NCBI GenBank assembly: GCA_023228025.1
Contig: JALOCD010000017.1
Location: forward strand, 1-50,531
Direction of reading: 5' to 3'
Source of the DNA: Prolixibacteraceae bacterium
GTDB taxonomy: Bacteria; Bacteroidota; Bacteroidia; Bacteroidales; Prolixibacteraceae
Length of the DNA stretch: 50,531 nucleotides
This document shows, in pieces, positions 18,774 through 28,012 of this stretch (positions within the stretch are counted from its first letter, which is position 1; each line of letters begins with the position of its first letter). The position numbers and the translations under genes are program-made. Below the pieces are notes generated by a model. That model worked only from the letters and a program-made list of their open reading frames with translations. It was not told the DNA's origin and searched no databases.

Positions 18774-21700
18774 TTAAAAAACAAGGGTCAGCGATCCGCT
18801 TTGTTTGTGCGGTCGACCCAGAAAATCGAAACACTCAAGTATCCAAAGATAATTACCCATCGGGGCATAAACCCCACTCGCCATTTTCCCGTCCCATCCC
18901 TTTATTTCATCTCTGCATTCGAAAACTATGTCGTTCCATCGGCTGAATATGGTCAGATGGTATCCTTCCTTCTTAATCCCTTCGGAGGTTAGCAGGAAGA
19001 CCCTGTCGATTTTGTTGGCCGCACTGGGAGAGAAGGCGTTGGGAGGAAAAATCTTGTTGAATGCAACCAGCACAATCCTGGAGGTAGTATCCGGACAATC
19101 GAATTGATTGTACACTGTCTGCAAGATTTTTCTCTTACCAACTACTTCATAATTATGTACGGGATCTTTCTCGCGCGAATGGGTCCCGTCACCAAAATCC
19201 CAATAATAGTTGATCGCATCGACACTTTGATCTGTTAAAGAGACCTTAGGCATGTCGTTGTAAACAATATCGTGGTCCATCACAAAACCTGCCCTGGGAT
19301 TGGGATGGACAACAATATACCCGGCATTAAAAACACTGTCGGAGCATCCTGTCAGCGTAGATTTCGCATTTAATCTCAAATCATGTGTCAGATCAGGTAC
19401 CATATAGATGTGATTGACCTCAGCGCCGGATCCCTTGTTTCCGTCGCCAAAATCCCAATTATAGTCCAACTGGTCAACCGGATCTCCCGTTTTGGCCTGA
19501 AAGTCGACCGAAAATGGGGTACAACCATCCTGCACGGATGAACTAAAAGAAAAGACGGGCCATCTTTTTACCTCCAGTGAGGCGGTATCGCTTCGGCAGC
19601 CATAACTTGAAACGACATGGAGCGACAACTGTGTTTTGGGCTTGTTGATCAGCTCAAACACGAATGGACCCGCGGTGGTATCCGGCGACTGAACGATCTC
19701 GACCGGATCAAAACCCTTTAAATCCCAGAAGAAAGTATCTTTGGGTCCGGCCGTACCCACATAGCGCAGGGTGTCTTTGCCGGGTTTCAAACAGAGATCT
19801 GGTGTCAGGGAAAAACCGGCGGTTGGTACAGGGGCAACATAGACCATTTTTTTGATCGCAGCCGTATTGGTACACCCCTTATCGGTTGTAACAGTCAGTG
19901 AAACATCATAATAGCCATCCTTAATATAGGAATGGGTAACATCTTTGGTGGCAGCTGAGGCCCCATCGCCAAGGTCCCAGTTGTATGTTACCCCGGTTTC
20001 CGTATTGAAACCATTGAATTCGAAGGACATCGGCAGACATTGCACAGCATTCTTGACAGAGACACTCAAGGTCGGGATGACATGGATATCCCTGATGGCA
20101 TCACTGTTGGCGCATCCTTCATCATTGACAATAAGTTTGAGATCCCTCTTTGTCTGACCTACGCCCAAAGGAATTGTTTCGATGTTACGTCCCAACTTGC
20201 TGCTGATGGTATCCCCGCCGAAAATCCAGGTAAACCGGGAATTTGGGATGTTTGCATTCCCAATATAAGTAGCCTGAAGATTGTATCCATAACATTGGGA
20301 CTCATCGATGGTAAATTTTACATCGGGAATTTTGTGAAATCCCATCGAAAATGAGGTATCAGACCTGCATCCGTATTGATCTGTTGAGCTAAATGCAAAA
20401 GGATATTTTCCGTAAGCCGGAACAATAGCCGACAAGCTGTTTATCTGTACGGTAGGATTAATGCTTGTTAACTGGTAGATTCCCTTGTCTACCGTGATGC
20501 TGACAGTGGTGGCTTTACTACCGCAAATCAACGTATCCAGACGGCTCAGATTTAGTCTCGGATTGTCAGTAAACCCAACATTAATACTGTCTTTGGTGTA
20601 ACATCCATTGCTGTTTTTAACGAGTACATTGTATTTGCCGGGTTGTTTGACCTCAATTTTTCGGGTTGTTTCCCCTCCCGACCACTGATAAAGTGCTAAA
20701 CCCGGACCTGCATCCAGGATAATTGATCGGGGATTGCAAATGGTGGTATCATTCCCAAGATTAACGGTAGTTTTATCATGAAATCCAATGGACACAAAGG
20801 AGTCGACAACGCAACCGTAACTATCCGAGAGTTTCAGGTCGAAGGGAAAGATACCAAAAGAAGCAACCTGAATGGAAGTTGTGGAAAATTGCTCTTTCGA
20901 GTTTAAATTAGTTATTAACCATTCACCTCTATCTTTGGTAATATTAAGGTTGGTTACTTTTGATCCACACACCAATTTATTTATTCCGGAAAGGTCCATC
21001 TTAGGATATGGATGGACATATACCATCGCAGAATCGGAAGCTGTGCATCCCTTGTCGCTGGTAAGTTTTACAATATATTTTCCTGGCGTATCAGCAACCA
21101 CCGTTCTAGCAGTTGAACCTGTATTCCAAAGATAGGAGGCGCTGGGGCCCGGATCAAGATTTGCCTTAATTCCGGTACAGATATCCACCACCTTTTTGAG
21201 TATTGATACAGGAAGGGGATCGATGTTCACTGTAAATTTCGCAGAGTCTTTACAAGATCCGTTGGAGGCAGTCACCGTATAAACGGTAGAAACATCAGGT
21301 TTAGCGATAGGATTCGATATTTTCGGATTTGAAAGACCTGTTGCCGGACTCCATGAATAGGTTGCTGTATTGTCCTGCTGATTGATCTGGACCGGAATAC
21401 CCTGGCACCTTGAAAAAATCTTCTCTGCACTGAAACTATGAACTATCACCTGCAAAGCAACGCTGGCGATCAGGCTGACAGGTGGATCACCGAGCGTTCC
21501 TCCATACTCGACCAGATAGCCAGCAGGCGTATAATCACCAGAAGTGCCTCCATCCGGAAGATCATTCCATCTCAGGGAGTGGGCCGGATCGTTTGCGAAA
21601 AATGTAATGTGCGCATAGTCCTCATTGTTTAAATTGTTTGGTTCACCTGTATTCCAATTGTTATACATACCATTTACCACGTTACCTGTACTTGTTCCCT

Positions 21701-22355
21701 GCCAAAATTGCGTCCCCGACTCCGGACCTGTAACCCATTTCCAAACACCTTCTACTTCCTGATCTGAAGCACCAATCCAACCAACCCCTTTAGTCTTTAA
21801 CTGAATAAACGCATTCTCAGCAGCCGAAGTGATTGTCGCCAAATATCCCTGTAGACCATGGTATTTCATTGCAGCAGACTCTGCTTCGGCTTTTGCAGTG
21901 GTCCACCTGATACCTGATCTGGAAATAAATTTGTAGAAATGTTGCGTATCAGGCAGATAATCAGCATCATTGAGCGAAAAAGTGATGGTGCGGTCACCTT
22001 TGGTAGGGGTAGTGGCTTTGTTCATGTACTGTACCTTGCGGATGGCATTGATATAATCATCAATACTTGATCCGCCTAACAATTCTAAATATCCCTGTGC
22101 TGCATACCATGCTTCACGGACAGATCCGCTGTATCCAACCATGTGTAATTCATCTTCCCCATATATGTAACCCGTTGTAAACGATATTCTCATCCCTGTA
22201 ACTGATGAAGAGGCAACCATTAAAAAATTGGGTGAAATATAAAAGGATTGGTTGCAATAGATTAATCCCAATGGTTGACGGGGATCTATTGAAATGTCCT
22301 GAGCCCGGGCAAATTGGGCAAGGAACAATAAAAATATGATGCTCCTGAATTTCAA
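18774..22355 (-). CDS. Giant secreted lectin-type adhesin: C-type lectin domain, PKD repeats, T9SS type B C-terminal domain
   Basis: A 1193-residue member of the same family with a different head. Signal peptide 1-18 (ARAQ). Residues about 25-130 form a beta-rich Ig/cadherin-like segment. About 132-286 is a C-type lectin-like domain with the family motifs WIGASDQEVEGVWKWVTG, EPN (in NTGEPNN) and WND (in LRWNDLPDG); EPN and WND are the calcium/sugar-coordinating triplets in sugar-binding C-type lectins, and EPN is the mannose-type form. LGNDTTIC...LDAG repeats, PKD domains (YNWDLGDG, YNWDFGDG, YYWDFGDG) and a C-terminal CHU_C domain (PPNAFSP, SRWNDIVFE, GWDGKMASG) follow. A calcium-dependent glycan-binding surface adhesin is the natural reading. 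The stop of the yggS-like gene lies 30 bp upstream. Confidence 0.9.
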   Translation of the reverse strand: MKFRSIIFLLFLAQFARAQDISIDPRQPLGLIYCNQSFYISPNFLMVASSSVTGMRISFTTGYIYGEDELHMVGYSGSVREAWYAAQGYLELLGGSSIDDYINAIRKVQYMNKATTPTKGDRTITFSLNDADYLPDTQHFYKFISRSGIRWTTAKAEAESAAMKYHGLQGYLATITSAAENAFIQLKTKGVGWIGASDQEVEGVWKWVTGPESGTQFWQGTSTGNVVNGMYNNWNTGEPNNLNNEDYAHITFFANDPAHSLRWNDLPDGGTSGDYTPAGYLVEYGGTLGDPPVSLIASVALQVIVHSFSAEKIFSRCQGIPVQINQQDNTATYSWSPATGLSNPKISNPIAKPDVSTVYTVTASNGSCKDSAKFTVNIDPLPVSILKKVVDICTGIKANLDPGPSASYLWNTGSTARTVVADTPGKYIVKLTSDKGCTASDSAMVYVHPYPKMDLSGINKLVCGSKVTNLNITKDRGEWLITNLNSKEQFSTTSIQVASFGIFPFDLKLSDSYGCVVDSFVSIGFHDKTTVNLGNDTTICNPRSIILDAGPGLALYQWSGGETTRKIEVKQPGKYNVLVKNSNGCYTKDSINVGFTDNPRLNLSRLDTLICGSKATTVSITVDKGIYQLTSINPTVQINSLSAIVPAYGKYPFAFSSTDQYGCRSDTSFSMGFHKIPDVKFTIDESQCYGYNLQATYIGNANIPNSRFTWIFGGDTISSKLGRNIETIPLGVGQTKRDLKLIVNDEGCANSDAIRDIHVIPTLSVSVKNAVQCLPMSFEFNGFNTETGVTYNWDLGDGASAATKDVTHSYIKDGYYDVSLTVTTDKGCTNTAAIKKMVYVAPVPTAGFSLTPDLCLKPGKDTLRYVGTAGPKDTFFWDLKGFDPVEIVQSPDTTAGPFVFELINKPKTQLSLHVVSSYGCRSDTASLEVKRWPVFSFSSSVQDGCTPFSVDFQAKTGDPVDQLDYNWDFGDGNKGSGAEVNHIYMVPDLTHDLRLNAKSTLTGCSDSVFNAGYIVVHPNPRAGFVMDHDIVYNDMPKVSLTDQSVDAINYYWDFGDGTHSREKDPVHNYEVVGKRKILQTVYNQFDCPDTTSRIVLVAFNKIFPPNAFSPSAANKIDRVFLLTSEGIKKEGYHLTIFSRWNDIVFECRDEIKGWDGKMASGVYAPMGNYLWILECFDFLGRPHKQSGSLTLVF

Positions 22356-22385
22356 ATTGTTAATTCATACTGATGGTGCAATCTT

Positions 22386-23048
22386 TTATCGTGAACCAAA
22401 AATTTTACTTCCAATCCGCACAATGGTACTTCCTGCCTCCAAGGCAATCGGGTAGTCGTCCGACATACCCATGGAAATTTCACAAAACTGGTCGGAACTT
22501 TGGAAATACTTATTTTTAAGCGCTTGATATATTTGATAAAGATGTTCAAATTCTGATCTAATTACAGATAGCTCATTGGTAAAGGTTGCCATACCCATCA
22601 CACCGGATATTGTGATATTATACAGCGATTTGATTTCCGGCATCGAGAGGATTTGATCAGCCATGTCCATTGTCAAACCAAATTTGCTCTCCTCTTCAGC
22701 AATATGAAACTCCAGCAATACCGGGATGATCCGGCCGCACTTATCGGCCTCCTTGTTGATGGCTGAGAGCAATTTAAAGCTATCGACACTGTGTATTAAA
22801 GCGACAAATGGGGCAATGTATTTTACCTTATTGGTCTGCAAATGACCAATATAATGCCATTCTATCTCTTTTGGCAACTCGTGCCATTTCGCGGTCATTT
22901 CCTGAACTTTGTTTTCACCAAACAGCCTTTGGCCCGCTCGAAAGGCTTCCAGAATTTGATCATTGCTTTTGGTTTTTGAAACGGCGACGAGTTTCACCTT
23001 GGCAGGAAGCTGATTTTGAATGTATTTAAGATTTTCAGTTGTCGTCAT
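22386..23048 (-). CDS. yggS: YggS/PLPBP-type pyridoxal phosphate homeostasis protein
   Basis: A PLP-binding protein without known catalysis that helps keep vitamin B6 and amino-acid pools balanced. The 220 residues form the single alanine-racemase-like barrel of the COG0325 family: PLP lysine in LVAVSKTKS (Lys25), FGENKVQEM, WHYIGHLQTNKVK, SVDSFKL, GVMGMATF and the phosphate-binding end SMGMSDDYPIALEAGSTIVRIGS (given here only to locate the region). A perfect -7 box (TAAATTTG on the minus strand) lies 18-25 bp upstream. The lectin adhesin follows after 30 bp and may be read through from this gene. Confidence 0.94.
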   Translation of the reverse strand: MTTTENLKYIQNQLPAKVKLVAVSKTKSNDQILEAFRAGQRLFGENKVQEMTAKWHELPKEIEWHYIGHLQTNKVKYIAPFVALIHSVDSFKLLSAINKEADKCGRIIPVLLEFHIAEEESKFGLTMDMADQILSMPEIKSLYNITISGVMGMATFTNELSVIRSEFEHLYQIYQALKNKYFQSSDQFCEISMGMSDDYPIALEAGSTIVRIGSKIFGSR

Positions 23049-23065
23049 AGAAAATAAATTGAAGT

Positions 23066-23073
23066 CAAATTTA
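23066..23073 (-). promoter_or_regulatory. Candidate yggS -7 element
   Basis: TAAATTTG on the minus strand matches TAnnTTTG and sits 17 bp upstream of the start codon; no clear TTG at -33. Confidence 0.35.
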
Positions 23074-23171
23074 GCAAAAGAGATTCATTTTTCTACTTTT
23101 ACATAAGTATTGGCATTGGTCTGACTTAAATCGGCCTCCAAAGTTTAAACAAAGTGTGCACAATTTAGTAA

Positions 23172-23897
23172 ATGAAGAAGATAAAAAAATACAATCCGAC
23201 CAACAGCCTTAAATTCAATGTTTTAAAAATCAGTTTTGCGCTTTTGATGTTTTTACAGTATTCGTTGTCTTCGTTTGCGCAAAATGAACCCTTTAAAAAG
23301 GAGTTTTATTTGGGGGGCAAGGGTGGTATGGTTTTCAGCAGGGTAAAATTTAAACCCAATGTCGAGCAGAATATGTATACCGGAAACTCTGCCGGACTTC
23401 TCTTCAGGATGATTTCAGAACCGCATGTCGGCATTCAGGTTGAAGTCAATTATCTGCAAAAAGGGTGGGAAGAGAAACCTATCGCTGGATTATCCCAAAC
23501 TTATGTGCACAAACTCAATTACGTTGACATTCCGATCATGACCCATGCAAATCTGGGAACCAAGGCTTATCGTTTTACCCTCAATCTGGGTCCGACTGTC
23601 GCATTTCTGATTTCCGACAGCCAAGGTATGAATCCCCCCTCACCCGGAATCCCTTCCGTTCCGCCAATTCCATATTGGGGAAAGCCAATCGATTCGAGAG
23701 TTGACTTTCTTTTCACCGGGGGCATTGGTTCGGAGGTGCATTTCAAACATGCCGGAGCATTGGCCCTCGATGCGCGTGTCTTTTACTCGCTAACCAATCT
23801 ATACAATTACAAGAATTATGGATATGATCCTTCCCAGACCAATGGTTTGCAGGTGACACTCTCTTACTTGTTCAGACTGAACCCGGGGAAGAAATGA
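23172..23897 (+). CDS. Outer membrane beta-barrel protein (PorT-like barrel family)
   Basis: A 241-residue predicted small outer membrane barrel. The signal peptide is long and basic (about 1-36, ending SFAQ). The mature part begins EFYLGGKGGMVFSRV and continues with alternating amphipathic strands (GIQVEVNYLQKGW, NYVDIPIMTHANLG, AYRFTLNLGPTVAFLI), the pattern of the Bacteroidota 'outer membrane protein beta-barrel' family. It ends in a short Arg/Lys tail (LNPGKK), not the usual terminal aromatic residue. The stop codon TGA lies inside the first copy of a GGATGAC-type repeat, so the coding 3' end abuts or was trimmed by repeat DNA. Specific role unknown. Confidence 0.8.
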   Translation: MKKIKKYNPTNSLKFNVLKISFALLMFLQYSLSSFAQNEPFKKEFYLGGKGGMVFSRVKFKPNVEQNMYTGNSAGLLFRMISEPHVGIQVEVNYLQKGWEEKPIAGLSQTYVHKLNYVDIPIMTHANLGTKAYRFTLNLGPTVAFLISDSQGMNPPSPGIPSVPPIPYWGKPIDSRVDFLFTGGIGSEVHFKHAGALALDARVFYSLTNLYNYKNYGYDPSQTNGLQVTLSYLFRLNPGKK

Positions 23898-24115
23898 CTT
23901 GGACGACGGGGATGACTAGGATGACTGGGATGACGGAGGGACAGAAAGACATGGGGACTAGGGGACTGGGAGACAGGGAGACTAGTGGACCGGAACTCAA
24001 AAATCTGAAAAGGGTTTGAAAAGTTCAAAAGGTTTGAAATGTTCAATGACCCGAACATTTCAAACCTTTTAAAACATTATAAACCCTTCAAATTCTTATA
24101 AACCCTTCAAACTTT
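23895..24115. repeat. Composite word-repeat block (families D and F)
   Basis: The whole gap between two convergent genes is repeat-like. 23895-23990 is a degenerate array of ggatgact / gggactagg / gggagac words; 24000-24115 is made of tttgaaaa, gttcaaaa and aaacccttcaaa words in both orientations. The block starts with the TGA of the barrel gene and ends at the DUF1015 stop codon. No coding potential. Confidence 0.8.
24027..24070. terminator. Perfect 18-bp hairpin, probable terminator
   Basis: Arms 24027-24044 and 24053-24070 are perfect inverted copies (aaaaggtttgaaatgttc) with an 8-nt loop, flanked by A/T-rich DNA between two converging genes. The hairpin is built from the family F repeat words. 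Confidence 0.6.
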
Positions 24116-25363
24116 TTAGTGCAGCTCGTGCACGACCAGGCCGGAGCGTAGTTTCGGTTCGAACCAGGTCGTTTTTGGGGGCATGATGTTGCCTGAATCG
24201 GCAATGTTGATCAGTTGCTGCATGGAAACCGCATAGAGGGCAAAAGCAACCTTCATTTCGCCTGAGTCCACTCTGCGCTTTAACTCGCCCAATCCCCTGA
24301 TACCACCGACAAAATCAATCCGCTTATCGGTCCTGAGGTCTTTAATTCCAAGGATTTTATCCAGTACCAAAGCAGAGAGAATGGTTACATCCAAAACCCC
24401 GATAGGATCGTTGTCGTTGTACCTGCCAGGTTTGGCCGTCAGTTTGTACCAGATACCGTCCAGATACATCGAGAAGATGTGCAATGCTTCCGGTTTATAG
24501 ATTTCTGATCCAATTTTGGCTATCTCAAAATCCTCGCTAAGTTTTTGAAGCAATCCATCAGAGGAGAGTCCGTTCAAATCCTTGACCACCCGATTGTAAT
24601 CGATGATGCGTAACTGGTTATCCGGGAAATGGACGGCCAGGAAGTAGTTGAACTCTTCTGTTCCGTTATAACCTGGATTTGCAGCTCTCTTTTCTTTACC
24701 TACCAATGCTGCAGCAGCCGTGCGGTGATGACCGTCGGCAACATAGGTGGCCGGAATCGCAGCAAACAACCCAACCAGTTTGTCGATTGTTTTGCGATCA
24801 TCGACCAACCAAAAATGGTGACCAAAGCCATCACTGGCGACAAAATCATATTCAGGTTTGCGCGACTTGACAATTTCGGAAACGATTTCATCTATTTCTT
24901 TAACAGCCGGATAGGCAAAGAATACGGGTTCCATGTTGGCATCGGTAATGCGCACATGTTTCATCCTGTCCTCTTCTTTGTCGGCGCGGGTGAGTTCATG
25001 CTTTTTGATGATGCCATTCAGGTAATCATCAACAGAAGCGCAACCAACCAACCCATATTGGGTACGGCCATCCATCGTTTGCGCATAAATATAGAGGTAA
25101 TCCTGAATATCCTGGCGCAACCAACCTTTGGACTTAAAAAGCTCCAGGTTACTGGCCGCCTTTTGATAAACTTCAGGACTATGCTCGTCCATTCCAACCG
25201 GCAGGTCGATTTCAGGCTTGATGATGTGTAGCAGTGAATAGGGATTTCCCTCTGCCTCGCGGCGAGCTTCTTCCGAATTGAGTACATCGTATGGACGTGA
25301 GGCAACCTGGGCCCCCAGTTCTACCGGAGGACGGAGCCCTCTGAAAGGTTTTAAGATGGCCAT
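24116..25363 (-). CDS. DUF1015 family protein
   Basis: A 415-residue cytoplasmic protein of the DUF1015 (COG4198) family, function not established. The family pattern is clear: start KPFRGLRPP, then ASRPYDVLN, NPYSLLHI, and a central TYVADGHHRTAAA motif with conserved His/Arg; C-terminal KTTWFEPKLRSG. It starts 2 bp after serC ends on the same strand. This serC-DUF1015 coupling is common in Bacteroidota and suggests a link to serine metabolism or PLP (inference). Its stop codon is immediately followed by repeat block 23895-24115. Confidence 0.9.
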   Translation of the reverse strand: MAILKPFRGLRPPVELGAQVASRPYDVLNSEEARREAEGNPYSLLHIIKPEIDLPVGMDEHSPEVYQKAASNLELFKSKGWLRQDIQDYLYIYAQTMDGRTQYGLVGCASVDDYLNGIIKKHELTRADKEEDRMKHVRITDANMEPVFFAYPAVKEIDEIVSEIVKSRKPEYDFVASDGFGHHFWLVDDRKTIDKLVGLFAAIPATYVADGHHRTAAAALVGKEKRAANPGYNGTEEFNYFLAVHFPDNQLRIIDYNRVVKDLNGLSSDGLLQKLSEDFEIAKIGSEIYKPEALHIFSMYLDGIWYKLTAKPGRYNDNDPIGVLDVTILSALVLDKILGIKDLRTDKRIDFVGGIRGLGELKRRVDSGEMKVAFALYAVSMQQLINIADSGNIMPPKTTWFEPKLRSGLVVHELH

Positions 25364-25365
25364 AC

Positions 25366-26436
25366 TTATTGTTTCGCTTCGAAATCCTTCATTGTTTGAA
25401 CCAGTGCGTCTACACTCTCAATTGGCATGGCATTGTAAATTGATGCCCTGAATCCACCGACGCTTCGGTGACCTTCGATACCAACCATGTTGTTTTCTTT
25501 GGCAAAAGCCTGGAAATCTTTTTCAAGATGCTCGTTACCAGGGGTCATCACGAAAGTAACATTCATCCGGGAACGGTCGGCAGGATCAGGTACGGTAGAC
25601 TGGAACAGAGAGTTGCGGTCGATTTCGTCGTACAACAATTTTGCTTTCGCGATATTCTTCGCCTCCATGGCCTTGAGGCCACCATTTTCTTTCAGCCACA
25701 AAAGGGTTTGCAGGGCGGCGAATACAGGTAGACAAGGTGGAGTGTTAAACATTGACTCTTTGTCGATGTGCGTCTGGTAGTTGATCATGGTTGGAATGGC
25801 CCTGCCATTTTTACCCAATACATCCTTGCGGACAATGACAAGTGTGACCCCTGCAGGTGCAAGATTCTTCTGGGCACCGGCGTAAATCACAGCATATTTG
25901 GAGACGTCGAGCGGACGGCTAAAAATATCGGATGACATATCAGCGACCAACGGAACAGGGGAATCGAGATCATAAAGCATCTCCGTACCATATATCGTAT
26001 TGTTGGTGGTAATGTGAAGATAATCCAGATCAGACGGGATCTCATAACCTTTGGGAACATAATTGAAGTTCTTGTCTTTTGAGGAGGCAACATCAACCAC
26101 TTCTCCAAAAAATTTGGCCTCTTTGATAGCGGCAGTTGCCCAGACACCCGTGTTCACATATCCGGCCTTGCTTTTCATCAGATTGTATGGGGCCATATAA
26201 AACTGAGTGCTGGCTCCACCCTGGAGGAACAAAACTTCATAACCTTCAGGAACTTCGAGCAGCTCTTTAACCAATGCAATTGCCTGGTCCATCACAGCGA
26301 CAAACTCCTTGCTCCTGTGGGATACTTCCATTACAGACAATGTGGTTCCGGCAAAATTGATAATGGCCTCGGCTGTTTTTTGAATCGTGAACTCGGGAAG
26401 AATGGAGGGTCCCGCGTAAAAATTATGCTTCTTCAT
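25366..26436 (-). CDS. serC: 3-phosphoserine aminotransferase
   Basis: PLP enzyme converting 3-phosphohydroxypyruvate and glutamate to phosphoserine; it also acts in the vitamin B6 route in some bacteria. The 356-residue length is normal. N-terminal NFYAGPSILPE, the ISHRSKEF-equivalent VSHRSKEF, GGAST phosphate loop and the PLP lysine in YAGAQKNLAPAG (Lys190) match the class V aminotransferase SerC family; C-terminal GHRSVGGFRASIYNAMP binds substrate phosphate. It is in an apparent operon with DUF1015. gcvT lies upstream on the same strand with a 206-bp gap, so serC probably has its own promoter in that gap. Confidence 0.96.
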   Translation of the reverse strand: MKKHNFYAGPSILPEFTIQKTAEAIINFAGTTLSVMEVSHRSKEFVAVMDQAIALVKELLEVPEGYEVLFLQGGASTQFYMAPYNLMKSKAGYVNTGVWATAAIKEAKFFGEVVDVASSKDKNFNYVPKGYEIPSDLDYLHITTNNTIYGTEMLYDLDSPVPLVADMSSDIFSRPLDVSKYAVIYAGAQKNLAPAGVTLVIVRKDVLGKNGRAIPTMINYQTHIDKESMFNTPPCLPVFAALQTLLWLKENGGLKAMEAKNIAKAKLLYDEIDRNSLFQSTVPDPADRSRMNVTFVMTPGNEHLEKDFQAFAKENNMVGIEGHRSVGGFRASIYNAMPIESVDALVQTMKDFEAKQ

Positions 26437-26642
26437 AGGGATCTTTTTTTATGATTTGACTTTCTTGCCGGACGCTGCCGGAAGGGTTAATATATTGATA
26501 CTATTAGATATATAACTACTTAAATTTTATGATCTTAACCGTTGATTAAAGTGTGTGAAATTACCAATTTAATCCTTAAAACATGACAAAAATCAGTTAA
26601 CTTTAGGTTAAGTATGCACAAAATGAGGGATATAGAAAGAGT

Positions 26643-27725
26643 CTAAATAAAAGGCATTTTTACCACTTTGGCCTTTAGCAACTTGCCACGTACTTCCAAA
26701 TATATCTCACTACCTGGTTTTGAAAGTTCAGTCGGGACATAACCCATTCCAATGCCTTTTTCGAGCATTGGGGATTGTGTTCCGGAGGTTACCCTGCCGA
26801 TTACCTTACCCGAAGCATCGGTTATTGAATAATGATGCCGCGGTATTCCCCTGTCGATCATCTCAAATCCGCACAGCCGGTTGGCAGTCCCAAGCTTTTT
26901 CTGGCGCAAGAGCAATTCCTTGTCGATGAACTCTTTGTGGTCGTTGAATTTAGTGATCCAGCCCAAACCGGCTTCAATGGGTGAAGTTGTATCATCAATA
27001 TCATTCCCATAGAGAGAGAACCCCATTTCGAGACGCAAGGTGTCGCGTGCGGCCAAGCCGATGGGTTTGATCCCCGAATCCTTACCTGCCTCAAAAATGG
27101 CATTCCACATGGTTTCGGCATACTTGTTGTGAAAGTACAACTCAAAACCACCGGCACCGGTATATCCTGTTGCTGAAATAATTACATCTTTCACTCCAGC
27201 CATTTCACCTACCGTGAAAGTGTAATACTTGATGTCTGCCAGATTCACGGCTGTGAGTTTCTGCAAAACTTCGACTGCTTTTGGTCCCTGAACAGCCAAC
27301 TGGGAGATACCATCAGAAGTATTCTCGAGCAGTACACCCATATTGTTCTGACTGACAAGCCAGTTCCAGTCCTTCTCAACATTTGCTGCATTCACAACCA
27401 GCAAATATTTTTCAGGCGAAAAATAATAGACAAGCAAATCATCAACAATTCCTCCTTTCCCGTTCGGAAAACAAGAGTATTGAGCTTGTCCTGGCTGAAG
27501 TACCGAAACATCATTGGAAGTAACCCATTGAAGAAAATCCAACGCTTTTGGGCCTTTCACCCATATTTCGCCCATATGGGAAACATCAAAAACTCCAACA
27601 CCGTGACGAACAGTTAAGTGCTCATCTTTTATGCCACTGTATTCAATCGGCATATCAAATCCTGCAAACTCAGCCATCTTGGCATGGTAGCTCAGATGGA
27701 TCTGGTGAAAATTGGTTTTAAGCAT
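26643..27725 (-). CDS. gcvT: Glycine cleavage system T protein (aminomethyltransferase)
   Basis: Transfers the aminomethyl carbon from lipoyl-H protein to tetrahydrofolate, releasing ammonia. The 360-residue length is normal. Family motifs: YHAKMAEFAGFDMPIEY, GVGVFDVSHMGE (folate-binding region), QYSCFPNGKGGIVDDL, QGPKA, TGYTGAGGFELY and the C-terminal GRVTSGTQSP...IGMGYV. A probable one-carbon/serine group with serC and DUF1015 downstream on the same strand. The 287-bp leader up to the divergent HPt gene holds an 11-bp-arm inverted repeat but no recognisable glycine riboswitch. Confidence 0.96.
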   Translation of the reverse strand: MLKTNFHQIHLSYHAKMAEFAGFDMPIEYSGIKDEHLTVRHGVGVFDVSHMGEIWVKGPKALDFLQWVTSNDVSVLQPGQAQYSCFPNGKGGIVDDLLVYYFSPEKYLLVVNAANVEKDWNWLVSQNNMGVLLENTSDGISQLAVQGPKAVEVLQKLTAVNLADIKYYTFTVGEMAGVKDVIISATGYTGAGGFELYFHNKYAETMWNAIFEAGKDSGIKPIGLAARDTLRLEMGFSLYGNDIDDTTSPIEAGLGWITKFNDHKEFIDKELLLRQKKLGTANRLCGFEMIDRGIPRHHYSITDASGKVIGRVTSGTQSPMLEKGIGMGYVPTELSKPGSEIYLEVRGKLLKAKVVKMPFI

Positions 27726-27755
27726 CAGTCAAATTTTGAGTTTTATACTTGTTCC

Positions 27756-27785
27756 ATTAAATAAGCTCATAAATGCTTATTTAAT
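27756..27785. promoter_or_regulatory. Perfect inverted repeat in the gcvT leader
   Basis: Arms attaaataagc (27756-27766) and gcttatttaat (27775-27785) are a perfect 11-bp inverted pair with 8 nt between, 31-60 bp upstream of the gcvT ATG. It could be an operator or an RNA hairpin in the leader. The regulator is unknown. Confidence 0.45.
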
Positions 27786-28012
27786 GCATAAATTCGCTAC
27801 ATTTATATGAACTTTCACAAAAGATTTGATTTTCTATTTTCCTGAAACCATTTCTGATGTGGTAACAGGGAGATGAATTTGAAATCCCCTGCAAGCGCCA
27901 AAAATAAGAAAAAAATAGTGAGGAGTACCTAACAAAACTCATATCATATGGATATTGAAACCAGACAATTTTTCCTGATCAGACAAAAAAGAGCATAAAA
28001 AAACCGCTATAA

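Noticed and set aside
24629..25231. 200-codon plus-strand open frame opposite DUF1015
   Set aside because: Antisense shadow of a conserved gene; no recognisable protein features.
27726..28012. Glycine riboswitch before gcvT
   Set aside because: I could not find the conserved aptamer core on the coding strand; only a simple palindrome is present.
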